The notes: generated by a model not told the origin, from the letters alone. 64,000 bases of DNA from CAYXVJ01 sp050309435 (GCA_050309435.1 JBNRMJ010000031.1:62001-126000), one strand, 5' to 3'. Counted from the first letter of the stretch, positions 25,910 to 34,598 are shown. Program-made: numbers and translations.

Positions 25910-27097
25910 TTACTGACTCCTTTCATCCTGTAGCTTAGTCACACGATCCTGATTAATCAGATAGGATGCGGCTTTTCTCAAACGATTCATATAAGCTCTT
26001 CCCACTTGCTCTTCCGATAAGCTCTCGGCCACGATTATCCCGCAGCCCAGTTCATCGAACTTGCGTAAAGCAGCAAACAAATCGTGAGCAGCCGAAGCGC
26101 TGTCGGCTTTTGAACCGAAGATATGCACGGCTACGCTCTCATCGGGCTGTAACAGTCGATAGAGTTCCTCGCTTGAGAAAAGTCCGATCTTATCCGAAGT
26201 CGCTATATGCTTCAAATGCATCCAGGACATTTTTACGTCACCTTCGAGTAAATATACAGTGGCCCTGGGTGCGTAGTGCCGGTATTTCATACCTGGTGCT
26301 TTCGGCGCTTGCGACATGTCGGCATCACCCGATAAAGATGACTTGGCAGCTCCTGCAAGCCAGTTTCTGGCTTCCTGATCCATTTTGAATCCTACCCGGG
26401 AAAAGAATGAAAGTAAATCTTCGTAGGTGACTGCTCCGGGTCTTAAGATTCGCGGCCCTTTGTCCGATGTCAGATCAAGAACAGTCGATTCTATACCCAA
26501 GCTTGTCGATCCTCCATCCACCACGCATTCAATCCGACCATTCATATCCGTCATCACGTGACTTGCTTTCGTCGGACTGGGCCGGCCAGAGCGATTTGCC
26601 GAAGGGGCTGCCACGGGTACGGCTGCCAGGCGAATCAACGTACGCGCGACACGGTTTTCAGGAATCCGCAGGCCGATCGTATTCAGTCCGCCGCTGACAA
26701 CAGGCGACAAGCGATCTGTTTTGTTAAGTATAATCGTAAGCGGACCGGGCATAAAAGCTTCGGCCAGTTTTTCTGCGATAGCCGGCCATTCTGTTACCAG
26801 AGAGCGCATGTCTTCTATCCCGGCCACATGAACGATCATAGGATTGTCGCTTGGTCTTCCCTTTGCTTCGTATATTTTTCCTACCGCTTCGGGAGAAAAA
26901 GCATTTGCACCGAGACCATATACCGTTTCGGTCGGAAATGCGACCAGGCCGTCGGATGCCAAAATAGCCGCTGCCGGAGCTAAACTTTCTTCCATAGTTT
27001 TCAGATCGGAATCCGGGTCCACACGGATATATTGCGTATCAATATTCACATCCAAACCTTTTCCCAGATCAAACAAGTCATCGATGCTCTTAGTCAT
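25910..27097 (-). CDS. sua5: L-threonylcarbamoyladenylate synthase, long Sua5 form
   Basis: Sua5/YwlC makes threonylcarbamoyl-AMP from Thr, bicarbonate and ATP for the t6A37 modification of ANN-reading tRNAs. With the chosen start it has about 395 residues. The YrdC domain has FPTETVYGLGANAF, KIYEAKGRPSDNPM, TIGLRIPENRVA and APSANRSGRPSPT. The linker KAPGMKYRHYAPRA is diagnostic of the two-domain Sua5 form, followed by the C-terminal Sua5 domain. Its ATG overlaps the end of prfA by 8 nt, with GGAG just ahead; an upstream in-frame TTG at 27121 is less likely. Confidence 0.93.
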   Translation of the reverse strand: MTKSIDDLFDLGKGLDVNIDTQYIRVDPDSDLKTMEESLAPAAAILASDGLVAFPTETVYGLGANAFSPEAVGKIYEAKGRPSDNPMIVHVAGIEDMRSLVTEWPAIAEKLAEAFMPGPLTIILNKTDRLSPVVSGGLNTIGLRIPENRVARTLIRLAAVPVAAPSANRSGRPSPTKASHVMTDMNGRIECVVDGGSTSLGIESTVLDLTSDKGPRILRPGAVTYEDLLSFFSRVGFKMDQEARNWLAGAAKSSLSGDADMSQAPKAPGMKYRHYAPRATVYLLEGDVKMSWMHLKHIATSDKIGLFSSEELYRLLQPDESVAVHIFGSKADSASAAHDLFAALRKFDELGCGIIVAESLSEEQVGRAYMNRLRKAASYLINQDRVTKLQDERSQ

Positions 27098-28175
27098 CTT
27101 CTCCGCTGCCTCCCTGACCAAGCTGGTCGGCCCGATCCGCTTCCATCAACGGAGCAATCAAATAGTCCAGGCTGCCTGATAAAATCTCATCAATCTTAAA
27201 AACCGATAAACCGATCCGGTGATCCGTCACGCGATCCTGAGGAAAGTTATATGTTCTGATCCTAGAACTTCTGTCACCCGAACCGACTTGGAGTTTACGT
27301 TCGTTGGCGACTGAGCTTTCAATCGCTTCCTGCTGCATTTCATAAAGCTTCGAGCGCAAGACAGTCATAGCTTTATCCTTATTTTTGTGTTGAGAACGCT
27401 CGTCTTGACAGGTGACGACAAGCCCGGTGGGCAGATGCGTGATACGGATCGCCGAGCTCGTCTTGTTAACATGCTGACCACCCGCACCCGAAGCGCGATA
27501 CGTATCGATACGCAAGTCCTTGGGATCGATATGAACATCGACCTCCTCGGCTTCCGGCATGACGACAACCGTTACAGCAGATGTATGTATACGGCCGCCC
27601 GATTCCGTTACGGGCACACGTTGTACACGGTGTCCGCCGGCTTCGTACTTGAGGCGGCTATAGGCACCTTGGCCCCGAATCATAAAGGTGACCTCCTTTA
27701 TACCGCCAAGTTCTGTTTCCTGTATATCTATCAGTTCGCATTGATAGCCCTGCGAGCTGCAGTAAGCTTGATACATCTGATATAACTCGGCTGCGAATAA
27801 AGCCGCTTCGTCACCGCCTACGCCTCCGCGGATTTCCATAATGACATTTTTATCATCATTGGGATCTTTGGGTCTCAAATGCTCGCGCAGAATATCTCTT
27901 TCGCGATCCAAACGTTCTTCGAGCTCGTCGATCTCATCTTCGATCAGCGCTTTCATTTCCGGATCCGAAGAGTTCTCTGAGCGCATCGCTAAAGCAGCAT
28001 CAAGCTCTTCTTCCAGCGATGAAACAAGTTTGATGCTGTCAACAATCGGCTGAAGCGACGAATGTTCTTTGACGAGTTTGGTGTAATTCCCGGTATCGGA
28101 AAAGACCGCGGGATCTTGCAGCTTCGATTCAATCTCATCGAAGCGGTTAATAATTTGTTCGTGTTTTGCGTCCAT
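27090..28175 (-). CDS. prfA: Peptide chain release factor 1
   Basis: RF1 ends translation at UAA and UAG. It has 361 residues. The catalytic GGQ is in SGAGGQHVNKTSSAIRI near residue 228, and the stop-codon reading part contains VQRVPVTESGGRIHTSA. The C-terminus has SSRIRTYNFPQDRVTDHR. The gene encoding the GGQ methylase, prmC, lies just upstream in the same operon with DUF951 between. Confidence 0.97.
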   Translation of the reverse strand: MDAKHEQIINRFDEIESKLQDPAVFSDTGNYTKLVKEHSSLQPIVDSIKLVSSLEEELDAALAMRSENSSDPEMKALIEDEIDELEERLDRERDILREHLRPKDPNDDKNVIMEIRGGVGGDEAALFAAELYQMYQAYCSSQGYQCELIDIQETELGGIKEVTFMIRGQGAYSRLKYEAGGHRVQRVPVTESGGRIHTSAVTVVVMPEAEEVDVHIDPKDLRIDTYRASGAGGQHVNKTSSAIRITHLPTGLVVTCQDERSQHKNKDKAMTVLRSKLYEMQQEAIESSVANERKLQVGSGDRSSRIRTYNFPQDRVTDHRIGLSVFKIDEILSGSLDYLIAPLMEADRADQLGQGGSGEDD

Positions 28176-28238
28176 AATAGCCCTCTTGTAACTAACTGTT
28201 GGTCTGTCTGCCGTGTGCGGTTAATCATATTAACGCAG

Positions 28239-28451
28239 CTATAAATTCCCGGGGGAAGGAATAACTTCTTTAACCGCATGCTCCAGCTTGCGCCGCGCCA
28301 GTAACAAAAAGTGACCGCAGTTTTCGCATTGAATTTTTACATCGGCGCCTACTCGAATCACCTGCCAGACATCGCCTCCGCAGGGATGAGTTTTTTTCAA
28401 TTTTAAGCGCATCTTTTCTTCGAAAGGAAACATTTCAAATTGCTTACTCAT
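28239..28451 (-). CDS. DUF951 family small zinc-ribbon-like protein
   Basis: A 70-residue protein of the DUF951 family: LKLKKTHPCGGDVWQVIRVG, DVKIQCENCGHFLLLARRKL. Conserved Cys in HPCGG and CENCG suggest metal binding. The function is unknown, but the family is widespread in Bacillota, often near rpsF or the prfA region. The start at 28451 has GGAAG 5 nt upstream; an ATG at 28466 directly before is possible. It sits between prmC and prfA. Confidence 0.85.
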   Translation of the reverse strand: MSKQFEMFPFEEKMRLKLKKTHPCGGDVWQVIRVGADVKIQCENCGHFLLLARRKLEHAVKEVIPSPGNL

Positions 28452-28466
28452 CGTTCTTCCATTCAT

Positions 28467-29342
28467 CTATTCATGGGAATTAGTCGGCATATAACGACAA
28501 CTTGTAACTCTGGATCGATTCGCATAATCCAAACGCAAATCGATTTGATCGTAGCAAGCCATATTCCGAATTATATCCGATACCGCCTCGGCTTGACGAT
28601 ACCCGTGCTCACAGATAATCCAACTGCCGGGTCTTAAATATCGGGGAGCTTCGGTATATATCCGGCGGTAATAGTCCAAGCCATCCGCGCCTCCGGCCAA
28701 TGCCAGATGCGGTTCATAGTCTTTTACGCTCTCATCGAGCATATTCATATCTTCTTCGTCTATATAGGGAGGATTTGACAAGAGCAGATCGAACTTGCTC
28801 TTTTCCTCAGGAAATAAATCACAAAGACACAACTCGAGCGTTTTCTCCAGTTGATGTTCCTCCCTGTTCAATAAGGCAAAGTGCATCGCAGATTCGGATA
28901 TATCCGTGGCCAATGCAAAGGCCTCTTTCTTCTGCCGTTGAAGTTCCAGTAAAAGCGAAATGGAAATACAGGCGCTGCCGGTGCATAATTCCAAAATGCG
29001 CGGCCGTTCGATTGTCTCGCAAGCGACAAAGGCTTCCTCGACCAGCACTTCCGTATCCGGCCGTGGAATCAAAACGCCTTCTCCTACCAGAAATCTATAG
29101 CCATAAAACCAGCATTCACCCAATACGTATTCGAGTGGTTCGCCTGCAGCCAGGCGACCGGCTTGCAAGCGGAGCTCTCCTGCGATCGCTTCGTCAACCA
29201 TGGTATCGGATTTAAGCGCGAGAACTGCTTTTGCTTCGATGCCGAGTCGGGAGGCCAGTAATGAACGAACAACGGCTCGGGAATTATGAAGATATGGGGC
29301 GAGCTCTAGTGACAGCTCGTTCATTAATTCGTTTATGCGCAT
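28467..29342 (-). CDS. prmC: Release-factor glutamine methyltransferase
   Basis: PrmC (HemK) methylates the Gln of the GGQ motif in RF1 and RF2 using SAM. It has 291 residues: a helical N-domain, the SAM site ILELCTGSACISISLL near 115-130, and the catalytic NPPY in LLSNPPYIDEED near residue 191. GVLIPRPDTEVLVE precedes the SAM site as usual. It follows a terminator-like hairpin behind rpmE, so its expression may depend on read-through. Confidence 0.95.
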   Translation of the reverse strand: MRINELMNELSLELAPYLHNSRAVVRSLLASRLGIEAKAVLALKSDTMVDEAIAGELRLQAGRLAAGEPLEYVLGECWFYGYRFLVGEGVLIPRPDTEVLVEEAFVACETIERPRILELCTGSACISISLLLELQRQKKEAFALATDISESAMHFALLNREEHQLEKTLELCLCDLFPEEKSKFDLLLSNPPYIDEEDMNMLDESVKDYEPHLALAGGADGLDYYRRIYTEAPRYLRPGSWIICEHGYRQAEAVSDIIRNMACYDQIDLRLDYANRSRVTSCRYMPTNSHE

Positions 29343-29360
29343 GTTTTACTTTCCGATCCA

Positions 29361-29389
29361 ACAAAAAAGGGAAGATTTCTCTCCCCTTT
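29361..29389 (-). terminator. Terminator-like hairpin between rpmE and prmC
   Basis: Minus strand AAAGGGGAGA and TCTTCCCTTT (29389-29380, 29375-29366) pair over 10 bp (one G-U) around GAAA, followed by TTTTG. It ends only about 20 nt before the prmC ATG, so it may be a partial terminator that sets rpmE above prmC. Confidence 0.8.
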
Positions 29390-29395
29390 CCGACT

Positions 29396-29596
29396 TTACT
29401 TACCAGCCATTCTCTTCTTAAACTTGTCAACGCGTCCGCCGGTATCAACCAGTTTCTGCTTGCCGGTGAAGAAAGGATGACACTTCGAGCAAATATCCAC
29501 GTTGATGGCAGAAGCTGTCGAACGGGTCTCGAACGTTTCACCGCAGGCACACTTGACCTGAACGGTCTCATATTTGGGATGCAAATCTTTTTTCAT
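29396..29596 (-). CDS. rpmE: 50S ribosomal protein L31, zinc-binding type
   Basis: L31 forms a bridge between ribosomal subunits. It has 66 residues from MKKDLHPKYE. KCACGETFETRST and DICSKCHPFFTGKQKLVDTGGRVDKF contain the Cys pairs of the zinc-binding form. An upstream ATG at 29629 is open, but GAGG lies 9 nt before 29596 and the family starts there. Confidence 0.96.
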   Translation of the reverse strand: MKKDLHPKYETVQVKCACGETFETRSTASAINVDICSKCHPFFTGKQKLVDTGGRVDKFKKRMAGK

Positions 29597-29673
29597 TTCT
29601 AAATACCTCACATATTTCCGGCGCGTCATCCGGAAGAAGACGTATGCCGAAACGGTTAATGGTTAACATTAAA

Positions 29674-29702
29674 ATTATATATAAACTTACTACTTTCGTC
29701 AA
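29674..29702 (-). promoter_or_regulatory. Promoter of rpmE
   Basis: Minus strand TTGACG (29702-29697), 17-nt spacer, TATAAT (29679-29674). It gives rpmE its own transcript inside the rho operon. Confidence 0.75.
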
Positions 29703-29730
29703 GAAATTCTTCCGCAGATTTCAAGCGGTT

Positions 29731-30552
29731 TTAGAAAAGACGTTTCGTATCGGCACGTCTTTGAGCTTTACTTTCCAGGAAGCGGCGGAAACTTTCTTCA
29801 TCACCCATGGTAAAGCCGTCTTTATGTACGATGGCATACGACTGACCGATAATGATGTAAAAGGATCTGTCATCTTCCGTCCAGGCGGCGACATCATTCC
29901 AGCCTACCGAGTAACTCTGAGCCTCCGTTGTCTGCGAGAAATCCGTATCGTAGAAGTGATAAGTTCTCGCGGTCATGAAGCCCTGAGCATTCTTCAACGT
30001 ACGCTTGTAGGTCTGGTTAACCACGCCTCGAAAGCCCATATAGAACATGGCAACACTCATCACCAGTAAAAACGCACCGGTCATGACGAAGGTGAACGGT
30101 CCTGTCGTGAGTCCTTTCACGATGTTGTAAATTGAGTAAGCTGCCACAAGGATAGAAAACAAGACCAGGAAAATACGATACCCCTGAACGCCTTTGCGAC
30201 CGTCAAAAATGCGATCGACCAGGCGACGCACATCATCTTCATTCAGATTCGTCCGGTTGATAAAACGAATCTCCGTGGGACTGTGCTCCGGCATTTCCGA
30301 CGAATCTTCTTCTCGCGTTACCGCAAGATCATTTTCGTCGTCATCGTACTCATCGTCGTATTCGCCTTCTTCCCACTCTTCCTCATCGACATCGAATTCT
30401 GTCCGATTCAAGTCCGGGATCGCAGTCTGGTAGGGGTTTTGAGCACGTCTGCTGGCCTCTTCCGCCGCACGGAATATGGCTGCCGCTTCTTCGGCTGCAG
30501 AAAGCTGATTGCTACCTGTCGAAGGTTTCAAGTCTTTGTCGTCTGTCATCAT
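29731..30552 (-). CDS. YcxB-like membrane protein with acidic N-terminus
   Basis: A 273-residue protein of unknown function. Residues 1-100 are soluble, with a strongly acidic stretch (DEEEWEEGEYDDEYDDDEND) near 55-75. Two membrane helices lie near 145-165 and 172-190 (VLFSILVAAYSIYNIV and FVMTGAFLLVMSVAMFYMG). The C-terminal part after residue 205 (YSVGWNDVAAWTEDDRSFYI, IVHKDGFTMGDEESFRRFL) resembles the YcxB-like domain found at the end of many small Bacillota membrane proteins. The gene starts 12 nt after rho and ends before the rpmE promoter, so it is in the rho transcript. Confidence 0.65.
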   Translation of the reverse strand: MMTDDKDLKPSTGSNQLSAAEEAAAIFRAAEEASRRAQNPYQTAIPDLNRTEFDVDEEEWEEGEYDDEYDDDENDLAVTREEDSSEMPEHSPTEIRFINRTNLNEDDVRRLVDRIFDGRKGVQGYRIFLVLFSILVAAYSIYNIVKGLTTGPFTFVMTGAFLLVMSVAMFYMGFRGVVNQTYKRTLKNAQGFMTARTYHFYDTDFSQTTEAQSYSVGWNDVAAWTEDDRSFYIIIGQSYAIVHKDGFTMGDEESFRRFLESKAQRRADTKRLF

Positions 30553-30564
30553 TAAACTCCGTAC

Positions 30565-33150
30565 TTATCTGTTGTCGTTTTTATTTCCGTTGGTTTTCAT
30601 CGTATCATAGAGCGACTTATTGTTTAGGGATACATTGATCGATGAAACAAAGTGCTGGTTGTCATTGGTCTTCATTAAAAGATTCATGATCGTTTCCGTG
30701 ACATTGGACGAATCCAGCTGCCCGAATGCTTTCCGAATCGACCAGATGGCTTCAAGCTCCTGCTCGGACAAGAGGAGTTCTTCGCGTCTGGTACCCGAGC
30801 GGTTGATGTCGATCGCCGGGAAAATACGTTTCTCGGAGAGCTTTCGATCCAGATATACTTCCATATTACCCGTTCCTTTGAACTCTTCAAAAATCACTTC
30901 GTCCATACGTGAACCGGTATCGATCAAGGCTGTGGCCACGATCGTCAGACTTCCACCGTTTTCAATATTACGGGCGGCACCGAAGAATCGTTTCGGACCA
31001 TAAAGAGCTCCCGGATCCAAACCACCCGACAAGGTGCGCCCCGTAGGATTAATCGTCAGATTGTAAGCGCGAGCCATACGAGTCAAAGAGTCCATCAGGA
31101 TGACGACATCCTGACCCATCTCGACCAGTCGTTCGGCACGCTCGAGAACCAGTTCTGTGATTTTCACATGATTTTCGGGAGTCTTATCGAAAGTCGAATA
31201 TACGACTTCGCCCTGGATGGATCGCTGCATATCCGTCACTTCTTCCGGGCGTTCGTCAATCAGCAAGACAATTAACTTGGCTTCGGGATTATTGATGGAG
31301 ATTGCATTGGCAATTTTCTGCAGAAGGATCGTTTTACCTGCTTTCGGAGGAGACACGATCATACCGCGCTGTCCTTTTCCGATAGGAGCGATCAAATCAA
31401 TGATTCGAGTCGACAATTCGCGCTTGGTGGTTTCCAGCTTATAACGAACATTCGGATATATCGGGGTTAAACGATCAAAGTGCGGACGTCGTACGACTTG
31501 TTCGGGCGGTACACCGTTAACAGACTTGATGAAGTACAGTGCCTGATAACGATCCTGTTCACGCTGAATACGTGTCGGACCGGTGATGAGGTCGCCTTCA
31601 CGCAGGTTGAAACGGCGAATAAACTGCGGAGGAATATATATATCCTTCGGACCCTGCAGGTAGTTATCCCGTCTCAGGAAGCCATAACCGTCGGGCATGA
31701 TTTCCATAACACCGGAAACTATTTCACCGGAATCAAAAGAAGGTCGTTCACTCTTTTCTTTAGTTGCGACGCTTTCGCCAGTCTCGCTAACAGTTGCCTG
31801 ATCAGCCGATATCTCAGCCGTTTCCGAAGCAGACTCCGAAGTGCGCTCTTCTTTGCTTTCGCTCTTCTTATCTTCGTCTTCGTTCTTATGACCCGAGATA
31901 TAATGACCGCTGCGATTGTTTTTCTGGCGTTTCAGTTGATTTCTGTTATGGTTTCGCTGATTACGCTTTCCGTCACGTGCGCTTTTTTCTTCGCTTGCGA
32001 CGCTCTCGGATTTTGTTTCGCCCGAATCGGCAGTATTTTCGGCAGCTTCGACTGCAGTCGGCCCGTCTGCCCGAGCATCTGCCTTTTCTGACTCTGTAAC
32101 GGACTCTGCTGTTTTAACTTCGCTTGAATCACGTTGAACACGGGTCTTACTCTCCGAGGTCTGCTCTGCTTTGTCCTCGGTTTTCTTTGACTCTTTATTA
32201 GCGCTGCTCTTCGTACGCCGGCTTGTCGTACGTTTTCTGCCTGTTTTCCCGCTTTCGGATTCTGCTTCGTTTACTTCCCCGGCTTCTTTTTTCTCTGCCT
32301 CGTCGGTAGCGGCCACGTTCGCCTCTAACGCTTCGGCGGGGGTCTTTACTTCTTCGACGGACGATTGAAGGTCTTTTCGTTTATTTGCCGGTGACTTACG
32401 TCTCGTACGTGTGTTTTTTTCTGTCGTTTCTACGCCAGGCGCTTCTTTTTCGGCGATCGACTCGCTATCTTTAACAGACACTTCGGGAGTCAATGCTTCG
32501 GCTTTAGTCGCTTCGACCGGGCTTTCGGCTGCTTCTTCCGCGGATTCTGCTGATTCAACGGTCTTCTTACTTGTTTTTCCAGATATCTTAGCAGCCGCTT
32601 TACGACTTTTCTTCGTATTCTCTTCTGTTCGCAGCGGTTCCGAAACAGTTAGCGAGCTGTTTTCCGCTACAGCTGTTTCTGCTATTTCAGTCTGCTCGGC
32701 TTCTGCTGCAACCGGCATCATGGCCGATCTTGTCCTTCGGCCATTGACAGGAACTTTCGTAACTGATTCTGCTTCTTCGGTCGAAACAGGAGCCATTACG
32801 CTGCGGCGAATGCTTTTTGATTCATCCTTCTGATTGGCATCAGGTGCGACAAATACAGATCGCCTCTCTGCACCGGCAGCCGGACGGCTCGTTTTCTTAT
32901 CTTCGCTGAGTTTACGTGCGGATAAGCGACCCGGCGCCGATTGAAGCAATACTTCCTCTTCGGTCGTTTGTGTCGCAGGATCTGCAAAACCGGAAGACTT
33001 CTCGGCGTTCTCGCCGTCGAGTACTTCCAGTTGACTAATCAACTCCGCCTTGGTCATGCGCTGCGCACGACTGATCGGCATAATGCCGGACATACGAACA
33101 ATGGCGACCAAATCGGCTTTCGATTTGTTCTTTAGATTAATAGATGCCAT
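30565..33150 (-). CDS. rho: Transcription termination factor Rho with large disordered insert
   Basis: Rho is the hexameric RNA-dependent ATPase that ends transcription. At 861 residues it is about twice the usual 420. Residues 1-50 form a Rho_N helical domain (KSKADLVAIVRMSGI, MTKAELISQLEVL). Residues about 55-455 are low-complexity and apparently disordered, very rich in Glu, Lys, Ser, Ala, Thr and Arg. The primary RNA-binding fold (GVMEIMPDGYGFLRRDNYL) begins near 460, then Walker A SPPKAGKTILLQ, Walker B DVVILMDSLTRMARAYN, the Q-loop region and GTRREELLLS. The core is complete, so the gene should be functional. Clostridial and actinobacterial Rho proteins also carry inserts here, of varied composition. 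The ATG has GAGAGG 5 nt upstream. Confidence 0.95.
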   Translation of the reverse strand: MASINLKNKSKADLVAIVRMSGIMPISRAQRMTKAELISQLEVLDGENAEKSSGFADPATQTTEEEVLLQSAPGRLSARKLSEDKKTSRPAAGAERRSVFVAPDANQKDESKSIRRSVMAPVSTEEAESVTKVPVNGRRTRSAMMPVAAEAEQTEIAETAVAENSSLTVSEPLRTEENTKKSRKAAAKISGKTSKKTVESAESAEEAAESPVEATKAEALTPEVSVKDSESIAEKEAPGVETTEKNTRTRRKSPANKRKDLQSSVEEVKTPAEALEANVAATDEAEKKEAGEVNEAESESGKTGRKRTTSRRTKSSANKESKKTEDKAEQTSESKTRVQRDSSEVKTAESVTESEKADARADGPTAVEAAENTADSGETKSESVASEEKSARDGKRNQRNHNRNQLKRQKNNRSGHYISGHKNEDEDKKSESKEERTSESASETAEISADQATVSETGESVATKEKSERPSFDSGEIVSGVMEIMPDGYGFLRRDNYLQGPKDIYIPPQFIRRFNLREGDLITGPTRIQREQDRYQALYFIKSVNGVPPEQVVRRPHFDRLTPIYPNVRYKLETTKRELSTRIIDLIAPIGKGQRGMIVSPPKAGKTILLQKIANAISINNPEAKLIVLLIDERPEEVTDMQRSIQGEVVYSTFDKTPENHVKITELVLERAERLVEMGQDVVILMDSLTRMARAYNLTINPTGRTLSGGLDPGALYGPKRFFGAARNIENGGSLTIVATALIDTGSRMDEVIFEEFKGTGNMEVYLDRKLSEKRIFPAIDINRSGTRREELLLSEQELEAIWSIRKAFGQLDSSNVTETIMNLLMKTNDNQHFVSSINVSLNNKSLYDTMKTNGNKNDNR

Positions 33151-33230
33151 GCAATCCTCTCAAAACTGTGAATATAGATATGATTAATTAGTAATATGGT
33201 CGCTATTCAATCCACAACTATAAACTTATG

Positions 33231-33277
33231 AAAAAAATAGAATCAATGGGGAATCGGGTTCAATTGACTATCAATTG
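33231..33277 (-). promoter_or_regulatory. Possible attenuator in the rho leader
   Basis: On the minus strand ATAGTCAAT (33271-33263) can pair with ATTGA and CTAT (33247-33243, 33240-33237) across a 2-nt bulge, with seven T right after, like a weak intrinsic terminator. The same bases can instead form CAATTG-ATAGT-CAATTG (33277-33261), which excludes it. The stems are AT-rich, so support is modest. Confidence 0.3.
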
Positions 33278-33400
33278 GATCTACGATACTAGATTGATCG
33301 TACAATCCCTCCATTGTAAACAATTTCATCTTATACTTGATAATCAAGCAGGTGATAAGCATCATTTGAAGATAAATAGAGAGATTTTGGAACAGATTAA

Positions 33401-33429
33401 GTATATACACATTCCAGTATTTCGTCAAT
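33401..33429 (-). promoter_or_regulatory. Promoter of rho, long leader
   Basis: Minus strand TTGACG (33429-33424), 17-nt spacer, TATACT (33406-33401). A start near 33394 gives a leader of about 245 nt. Confidence 0.6.
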
Positions 33430-33510
33430 CTTATTGGCAGATACGTACGAAATTTCGTTATAGCAAACGAAATATTGACCGGAGGCATCAATATCCATCT
33501 TCCCGGATAA

Positions 33511-33556
33511 AGAAATAAGCCCTCCCTCGACAGTGAAAATGTTCCGGGAGAGCTTA
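33511..33556 (-). terminator. Terminator of mreB
   Basis: Minus strand AAGCTCTCCC and GGGAGGGCTT pair with one bulge or mismatch around a loop of about 17 nt, followed by ATTTCTTTATC. It lies about 40 nt behind the mreB stop. Confidence 0.65.
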
Positions 33557-33593
33557 TGAGTGATCTGGTGATCTAATGTAATATGAGGAGAGA

Positions 33594-34598
33594 TTACGAG
33601 AGAGCGGCAAACTTGTCCATCATGGTCAAGGCACGACCGGTTCCGATGGCAACACAGTTATCGGGTTCATCGGCGACCACGACATCAATGCCCACCTTGG
33701 AGGCCAGCATTCTTTCGATACCATACAGCTGAGCACCGCCGCCTGTCATGACAATACCTCGATCGCTGATGTCTGCCATTAGCTCGGGCGGAGTCTTCTC
33801 GAGGACACCATGTACAGCTTCGAAGATCTGCGATACAGGCTCTTCCAGGGCTTCCAGCATCTCGGTCGAGGTGATGGTTACTGTGGCGGGCAAGCCGGTG
33901 ATCAGGTTACGACCGCGAACATCCATAGTCAGTTCTTCGTCGCGCGGGTAGGCACATCCGATGTGGATCTTTAGCTCTTCGGCTGTTTTCTCGCCGATCA
34001 GGACATTATGTTTCCGACGGACATGTCTGATGATCGCATCATCAAAACGGTCACCTGCGATCTTCAGAGAAGAATCAACAACCGGTTCGCATAGCGATAT
34101 GACAGCAATATCCGTGGTGCCGCCTCCGATATCAACTATCATGCTGCCCTGTGCTTTAGTGATATCGATTCCGGCTCCGATAGCAGCCGCAACAGGTTCT
34201 CTGATCAGGAATACATCCTTGGCTCCCGCATTCTTGCAAGCATCTTCGACGGCCTTCTGTTCTACCGGCGTGATGATGCTGGGGACACAGACAACAATAG
34301 TCGGCTTAAAGTAGGAGCTTAAGATACCCTTGTTCACGCGACTGATAAAGGTCTTAAGCATGACCTCCGTCACTTTAAAATCGGATATAACACCGTCTCT
34401 CATGGGTCTGATGGCGTCCACGATACCCGGGGTACGGCCGATCATCACGGAGGCGTCCTCACCGACGGCTAAAACTTTACCACTTCGTGAATTTACGGCA
34501 ACAACGGAAGGTTCGTTCAGAACTATGCCTTTGCCTTTGACGTATATTAAAACTGTGCAGGTACCAAGATCGATACCAATATCTAAACCTAGCTTCAT
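33594..34598 (-). CDS. mreB: MreB/Mbl-family actin-like cell-shape protein
   Basis: MreB filaments guide side-wall synthesis in rod-shaped cells. It has 334 residues with the actin ATPase motifs: phosphate 1 GIDLGTCTVLIYVKGKGI, then VVAVNSRSG, phosphate 2 VDIGGGTTDIAVISL, and adenosine GIVMTGGGAQLYGIE. An MreB, Mbl or MreBH assignment cannot be made by eye, and mreC/mreD are not adjacent, so this may be a stand-alone paralog. The ribosome site is GCGAGG. A 6-bp hairpin GGTCTG/CAGACC lies in the 5' region (about 34614-34633). Confidence 0.93.
   Translation of the reverse strand: MKLGLDIGIDLGTCTVLIYVKGKGIVLNEPSVVAVNSRSGKVLAVGEDASVMIGRTPGIVDAIRPMRDGVISDFKVTEVMLKTFISRVNKGILSSYFKPTIVVCVPSIITPVEQKAVEDACKNAGAKDVFLIREPVAAAIGAGIDITKAQGSMIVDIGGGTTDIAVISLCEPVVDSSLKIAGDRFDDAIIRHVRRKHNVLIGEKTAEELKIHIGCAYPRDEELTMDVRGRNLITGLPATVTITSTEMLEALEEPVSQIFEAVHGVLEKTPPELMADISDRGIVMTGGGAQLYGIERMLASKVGIDVVVADEPDNCVAIGTGRALTMMDKFAALS

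Larger units (their letters stand above)
33151..33593. other. 443-nt AT-rich intergenic region: rho leader and mreB terminator
   Basis: No convincing gene is present here; open frames on both strands (96 and 82 codons) have no ribosome site or recognisable family. The right end holds the mreB terminator. The middle holds a promoter for rho facing left and, beyond it, a 12-bp palindrome ACGAAATTTCGT (33448-33459). The left 245 nt are the apparent rho leader, with several small dyads, among them TACGAT/ATCGTA and CAATTG/CAATTG (33261-33277). Confidence 0.6.

Noticed and set aside
31480..32091. 203-codon plus-strand frame inside rho
   Set aside because: It is antisense to the low-complexity insert of rho; the repetitive charged codons read as Phe/Ser/Leu-rich on the other strand.
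33228..33518. 96-codon plus-strand frame (and an 82-codon minus-strand one) between rho and mreB
   Set aside because: No ribosome site, no recognisable motif, AT-rich composition unlike the neighbours, and it overlaps the rho promoter and the mreB terminator.
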